In this document: positions 59,958 through 64,000 of the stretch, one piece after another
Layout: each line of letters begins with the position of its first letter
Position numbering within the stretch: position 1 is the first letter of the stretch
Assembly (NCBI GenBank): GCA_035420085.1
Contig: DAOLUH010000003.1
Coordinates: 62,001-126,000 of the forward strand
Source of the DNA: DSWT01 sp035420085
Lineage (GTDB): Bacteria > Chloroflexota > Anaerolineae > B4-G1 > SLSP01
Direction of reading: 5' to 3'
Length of the DNA stretch: 64,000 bases
Made by a program: the position numbers and the translations under genes
The notes under the pieces: model-generated
What the model was told of the DNA's origin: nothing
Seen by the model: the letters and a program-made list of their open reading frames with translations, nothing else
Databases searched by the model: none

Positions 59958-62900
59958 TCACAGGTCCGTCACCACGCGCACCGCCCCGCCCACATTGAGG
60001 AAGCACAGCGCCGGGCGCGGGCGTACGCCAAGCAGTCGCTCGGCTGCATCCAGGTAGCGCGTCACCTGCGCCCGGTAATCTGTGGTGGCGAGTAACGCGG
60101 TCAAAGCCACTGGATCGGTGACGTGATCTGTTTTGAATTCCACGAGCGTCCATTGCCCATCGGCACGGAACAGTGCGTCGAGCATACCTCGCTCTAGCGC
60201 ACCGTCCGGCGTGACCAGCGTGTACGGGACTTCGTGGAAGCGTTGTGCGGCGCTGTCCATTGCTGTGTACAGGTCGGTGGCTCGAAAGCGTGTCAGCATC
60301 CGCGCCGCGCGCTGGACGGCGTTGCGCAGTTCGGCAGCGTCGGTGATGCCACGGCCACGCGCCTCGGCCTCGGCCCACCGCGCGAAGAGCGCGCCGTCGG
60401 GAAACAGCCACTGCTCTAGTGCGCCGTGCACCAGTGTTCCCACCACCCACGCCGGAGCCGTGGGCCGGGCTTTCTCTGGAACCACGCGCCATACTCGGCG
60501 TGGCGGATCGCGGTGTGCGACCTCGGTGTCATCATCGGTCGTGGCTGATGGCGGGATCAAGGAATCGAGCAACGACAAGGTCTCCGGCAGGATGGGCGGC
60601 ACTGACGGCTCGGTGGACACACCCGGTGCGGCGATCTCCGCGTTGCCTTCGTAGAGGAAGCAGCTCACCGGCTGTGCTTCGGCAGACAATGCCATGTGTT
60701 GTATTGCCTCCCCCTCAGGATCACACGCTGGCGCAGACGTGCTGAGGTGCAGCGCCGTGTCCAGCCGTTCCAACCAGCCGCCGAGGCCAAGACCGTCCTT
60801 GCGCGCGCTCACCGTCCCACTGAGGATGAGCAGATCCTGCGCCCGTGTCGCGGCGACGTACAACAGCCGGTCGGATTCCGCCGCTTCTTGATCCGCCGCG
60901 GCTTGCTGCGCCAGGCGATAGGCCAGCGAGGTGGCGGCAGGGGCTTCGTCTTCACTGGTACTTTTCAATGGCGGCACGACGCCCAGAAGCGGGTCTACCA
61001 CTGCCCCACGCCCACCACGCGCGGCCTTCCCGGCATCGCCAATGACGATGACGGGGAATTCCAGTCCCTTGGCGGCGTGGACGGTCATCAATTGTACTGC
61101 GCCCACGCTCAGGGTGTGCGCCTCGCCTTCGCGGGTGCCCGCGTCGCGCAGTTGCGTCACGTAGTCCAGGAATGCACTGACGCTGACGATGCCGCTGGTG
61201 TGCGCGTCCGCCAGCAGTTTGGCGAGGTTGCCCGCACCCCGCGCTTGCCCCGCGCGCAGCAATGCCGCACGATAGTGCGTCGCGTCCAGGAAATCCTTGA
61301 GGATCGCGGCCACCGTCACCCGGCCCGCCTGCGCGTGTAGACGTTGGATGAGGGCGACGGCCTCCGCTGCGCAGGGGGCTTCGTCAGCCAGGAAACCCAG
61401 CGAGGCATTGTTGAGCACCGCCCACAGCGAGGGAGCCTTTTGCGCCTTGCGTTCCTCGGTCAGACGGTACAGCGCCAGGTCGGAAAGGTTGCACGCCGGA
61501 GAGCGCAGCAGACCGGCCAGAGCCAGGTCGTCGGTGGGGTCGGCCAGGACGGTGAGCGCGTTGAGGACATCGCGCACTTCCGGGCGCTCGTAGAAGCCGC
61601 GCCCGGCCACGGTGAGGAAGGGGATGCCGGCGCGTTCCAGCGCGTTCTCGTAGTGGGCGAAGGAGGTCGAGGCACGGCAGAGGATAGCGATGTCACCGTA
61701 GTCCAGGGGGCGGGTCTGTGCCTGTCCAGTGTCGGGATTGCGGGACTCAAGTTGTACGTACCCGCCTTCCACCAACGCCGCCAGCCGTGTGACCAGCGCT
61801 TCCGCCGCCTTGTCCAACGCGCCGCCGGTCTTGCTGCCCACACCCAGGTGCAGTTCGACGTAAGGCGGCGTCAGTCCGGCGGGAGGCATGGCACGGTGAT
61901 GGGTGAGTGCGGCGAACGGTTCGACGTAGGTGTGCGCCGGGTCCTCGTCCACGCCGAGCACCGGTTGCAGCAGGGCGTTGAGGGCGGCCACGAGGTCGCC
62001 ATGCGCGCGGTACGAGGTTTCCAGGGTGAACGCCTTGCCCTGGTCAGCGATCTCCCGGCGGGCAGTGCGGAACACGGTGACGTCTGCGCCGCGGAAGCGG
62101 TAGATGGACTGCTTGCCGTCGCCGACGATGAAGCACTTGCCCGCATCGCCGTTGAGCAGGGCCAGCAGATCGCGTTGGCGGGCGTTGGTGTCCTGGAATT
62201 CGTCCACCAGCAGCGCGCGCACTTCGGCCTGCCAGCGCGCGCGGACGGCGGAATGATCGCGCAGGAGCGCCAGCGCCCCGGTTTCCAGGTCGTCGAAGTC
62301 GAGTGCGCGGCGGTCTTCCTTGAGGCGCGTGTAGGCGGCCAGCGTGTAGTCGTACAGGCGCAACAATTCGGGCAGAATCGCCTGCGCCAGGGTTTGATCC
62401 AGCGCCAGGTCAATGCCTTTTCCTACCAATGCGGCAAGGCTTTCGTCGTAACGGTTTTGCAACTCCTTGATGATAGCCTTGGGGTTGGCGGGTTCCCAGT
62501 TGGCCTGCCGCCCGACTTGTTTCATCGCTGCCCGCAAGGGCGCGAGTTGCGCGGACACCGTCGCCCAATCGTCCACCGCGCACGCCGTCGTGATGTCATC
62601 CCAGAGACGCAGTAGCTCCCGCAAAGGCGCGGCCAGGTTGTCCCCAGCGGCTTCGGCGCGTGCCAGTGTTCCGTCAGCACGCAGGGCCAGCAAGTCGGCG
62701 AAGTCCGCCTGCACCACGGCGTCTTCCACGAAAGCGCGGAGCGGGGACGCCAGGTGTGGTTCCCACACGGCCCACCAATCGTCCGGACGGGGGAGCGCGG
62801 CGATGTCTAGCCGTTGCTTGAGCAATTGGGTCAGGAGTCGCGGTAGTTCCCATTCCCCGAAATCGGCGAACAGGCGCGTGGCTTGCGGATCGTCGGCAGC

Positions 62901-63464
62901 CCAGGCCAACGCCGCTTCGACCGTCTGCGCCAGGAGCAGCGCGGCCTGGCCTTCATCCAGCGTCTCGAAGCGCGGATCGATGGCGGCCTCGGCGGGATGG
63001 TTGCGCAGCAGTTCCCCGCACAGGCTGTGGATGGTGCCGATGCGCGCGGCGTCGAGGGCTTCGTAGAGCCGTTGCCAGCGGGTGCGTTCCTCGTCAGTAA
63101 GTTGCCCAGCATCCAGATACCGGCGTACTTCCTGGCGCACGCGGTTACGCATCTCTCGCGCGGCCTTTTTGGTGAAGGTGATAGCGACGACAGAGCGTAG
63201 CGGTAGGTCGTCCAATAGCAGTGAAAGATAGCGCGCCACGAGCGTGCGTGTCTTGCCCGCGCCGGCCCCCGCGGTCACGGCCACGTCCGCGCCCCGCGCC
63301 AGGATCGGCGGCGTCTGCTCGTCGCTGGGGGACATTTGAGCCAACAAAGGATGCAAGAGGCAAGATGCAGGAGAGTCGTTACTCGTTACTGGATGCTGGA
63401 TACTGGATGCTGGATGCACGTTTTCCATTTCTTGCCTCTTGCTTCCTGCTTCTTGCCTCACCAT
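59958..63464 (-). CDS. addA: AddA-like helicase-nuclease
   Basis: UvrD-family helicase with a C-terminal nuclease, 1168 aa, half of an AddAB recombination/repair complex. Walker A TAGAGAGKTRT is near 64-74, then VVAITFTKKAAREMRNRVR, RIGTIHSLCGELLR, FLVDEFQDTNARQRDLL-type motif II (LLVDEFQDTN), QLMTVHAAKGLEFPVIVIGD (motif V) and LLYVAATRAQDLLI. The nuclease reads GMLDALFRADGQWTLVEFKTDH near 1090-1108. The first 43 residues (VRQEAGSKRQEMENVHPASS ...) are translated repeats, so the native start may be the ATG at 63335 (MSPSDEQTPP). The 63464 ATG overlaps the addB stop (ATGGTGA). Confidence 0.9.
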   Translation of the reverse strand: MVRQEAGSKRQEMENVHPASSIQHPVTSNDSPASCLLHPLLAQMSPSDEQTPPILARGADVAVTAGAGAGKTRTLVARYLSLLLDDLPLRSVVAITFTKKAAREMRNRVRQEVRRYLDAGQLTDEERTRWQRLYEALDAARIGTIHSLCGELLRNHPAEAAIDPRFETLDEGQAALLLAQTVEAALAWAADDPQATRLFADFGEWELPRLLTQLLKQRLDIAALPRPDDWWAVWEPHLASPLRAFVEDAVVQADFADLLALRADGTLARAEAAGDNLAAPLRELLRLWDDITTACAVDDWATVSAQLAPLRAAMKQVGRQANWEPANPKAIIKELQNRYDESLAALVGKGIDLALDQTLAQAILPELLRLYDYTLAAYTRLKEDRRALDFDDLETGALALLRDHSAVRARWQAEVRALLVDEFQDTNARQRDLLALLNGDAGKCFIVGDGKQSIYRFRGADVTVFRTARREIADQGKAFTLETSYRAHGDLVAALNALLQPVLGVDEDPAHTYVEPFAALTHHRAMPPAGLTPPYVELHLGVGSKTGGALDKAAEALVTRLAALVEGGYVQLESRNPDTGQAQTRPLDYGDIAILCRASTSFAHYENALERAGIPFLTVAGRGFYERPEVRDVLNALTVLADPTDDLALAGLLRSPACNLSDLALYRLTEERKAQKAPSLWAVLNNASLGFLADEAPCAAEAVALIQRLHAQAGRVTVAAILKDFLDATHYRAALLRAGQARGAGNLAKLLADAHTSGIVSVSAFLDYVTQLRDAGTREGEAHTLSVGAVQLMTVHAAKGLEFPVIVIGDAGKAARGGRGAVVDPLLGVVPPLKSTSEDEAPAATSLAYRLAQQAAADQEAAESDRLLYVAATRAQDLLILSGTVSARKDGLGLGGWLERLDTALHLSTSAPACDPEGEAIQHMALSAEAQPVSCFLYEGNAEIAAPGVSTEPSVPPILPETLSLLDSLIPPSATTDDDTEVAHRDPPRRVWRVVPEKARPTAPAWVVGTLVHGALEQWLFPDGALFARWAEAEARGRGITDAAELRNAVQRAARMLTRFRATDLYTAMDSAAQRFHEVPYTLVTPDGALERGMLDALFRADGQWTLVEFKTDHVTDPVALTALLATTDYRAQVTRYLDAAERLLGVRPRPALCFLNVGGAVRVVTDL
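63345..63462. repeat. Short-repeat array at the addB/addA junction
   Basis: Units AGGCAAGATGCAGGAG, GGATGCTGGATACTGGATGCTGG and TTGCCTCTTGCTTCCTGCTTC. They are related to the GCCTCTT array at 30318-30365 and are in frame with the AddA start. Confidence 0.72.
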
Positions 63465-64000
63465 TGTTTGGGCTGATAGTGCCAGCAGAAGGACGCCGCC
63501 GGGCAGTAGGCGGGGCAGCCGTTGTCGGGTGGGGTGGGGACGAAGTGACCTTGACGCGCGCTGCGCACAGCTTCCCAGGCGTGAGTGACGGCGGTGTGCA
63601 TCGCGCCTGCCGGGCCGAACAGTCCCGTCTCTTTGTCCGCGAACTTCGCCAGAGTAAAGCTGCTGGCCTCGGCGGCCTGGATGTGCCAGTAGAAGCCGTC
63701 GCTGACGTTTCCCAGGTCTAGCGCCTCCTGCGCAGCCAGGGCATAGAGCGGGAGTTGCAGCTTCTTGCCCTTTTTGACGTTGGTGGTCGTGAACGCACTC
63801 GCCCCACCGGTCTTGTAATCGATGATGCGCACGCGCCCGTCCGGCGCGCGGTCTACGCGGTCGATCAAGCCGCGCAGTCGGAAGCTGTCCGCGCCGTCAC
63901 GGATAACCAGTGGTGGATGGTTATCATCCAGTCCAAACGTGGCTTCATACGCGAACGGGACAAAGTCGCCTCGCAGGGCATCCAAGGCAGTCAGCGAGCG
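63458..64000 (-). CDS. addB: AddB-like nuclease subunit, C-terminal part (runs off the right edge)
   Basis: The last 180 residues of a PD-(D/E)XK nuclease: FRLRGLIDRVDRAPDGRVRIIDYKTG (D-(x)n-DYK), a later QLPLYALAAQE (motif of the QxxxY type) and a C-terminal cysteine set GCPAYCPAASFCWHY, which in AddB ligates a 4Fe-4S cluster together with a distal cysteine. The frame is open to base 64000. It is followed by addA with overlap, so both are one operon. Confidence 0.85.
   Translation of the reverse strand, partial: RSLTALDALRGDFVPFAYEATFGLDDNHPPLVIRDGADSFRLRGLIDRVDRAPDGRVRIIDYKTGGASAFTTTNVKKGKKLQLPLYALAAQEALDLGNVSDGFYWHIQAAEASSFTLAKFADKETGLFGPAGAMHTAVTHAWEAVRSARQGHFVPTPPDNGCPAYCPAASFCWHYQPKQW

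Noticed and set aside
61344..62615. 423-codon plus-strand frame inside addA
   Set aside because: Antisense shadow of a GC-rich helicase gene; all known motifs are on the minus strand.

Overview
The window looks like a chromosomal or large-element segment from a filamentous-type Chloroflexota (Chloroflexi) bacterium, probably from the Anaerolineae/Caldilineae side. The grounds are proline/threonine-rich linkers of the TPTATATPT kind, secreted proteins with a DUF11-type domain followed by an IFLPLVLRG-like segment, STAND ATPases with long TPR arrays, many heptamer-like junk repeats between genes, and small repeats of the TTCGA...GCTCAGGGC type inserted in frame inside genes. No rRNA, tRNA or CRISPR array was seen. 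The species cannot be named from the sequence.

Layout. (1) 1-12.4 kb is a defence island. A minus-strand operon of four genes runs PD-(D/E)XK protein, AbiJ-type HEPN protein, type III Mod, type III Res (Res runs off the left edge). Divergent from it is a phospholipase D/SF2 helicase fusion split by a 1557-bp IS701-like element with intact 17-bp inverted repeats and a 6-bp target duplication. Removing the element and one target copy restores one open frame. The IS transposase itself has an in-frame amber codon. (2) 12.5-35.0 kb is a roughly 22-kb minus-strand Tad/Flp pilus locus read from 34.95 kb leftward: lipoprotein, two MinD-like proteins, CpaB, CpaE, two catalytic-domain-less recombinase-like proteins (one frameshifted), TadA, a 42-aa membrane protein, CpaA-type prepilin peptidase, TadB, TadC, Flp pilin, TadE, a 1466-aa repeat protein, an LPETG-anchored surface protein, a two-TM protein, two more TadE/G proteins, two membrane-anchored proteins and an SSB-like protein. 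(3) 35.0-44.6 kb is a plus-strand array of six overlapping genes: five paralogous TPR proteins around one STAND (NB-ARC-like) ATPase. In the usual architecture as I recall it, ATPase and TPR sensor are fused; here the sensor is separate and multiplied. (4) 44.6-49.4 kb holds a HerA/VirB4-like ATPase with a roughly 600-residue lysine-free insert and a small membrane protein. (5) 49.5-52.9 kb holds a Ser/Thr kinase-TPR protein and an FHA remnant. (6) 53-59.2 kb is an operon of two nucleotidyltransferase-fold proteins and a 1402-aa nuclease-STAND protein resembling the Avs class. (7) 59.3-64 kb holds a lamin-tail remnant, a PPOX/F420-type flavin protein and an AddA/AddB nuclease-helicase pair (AddB runs off the right edge).

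Links between regions. Two homologous leader RNAs, each with a sigma70-like promoter and an intrinsic terminator sharing the same outer stem, precede the pilus operon and the HerA operon. This suggests common attenuation-type control of the two membrane machines. I could not match the leader to a known riboswitch class. The window is also rich in conflict-system genes (type III RM, HEPN, PLD-helicase, two different STAND systems). Many gene ends have been altered by the repeats between genes. All functions are inferred by reading motifs; no search was run.
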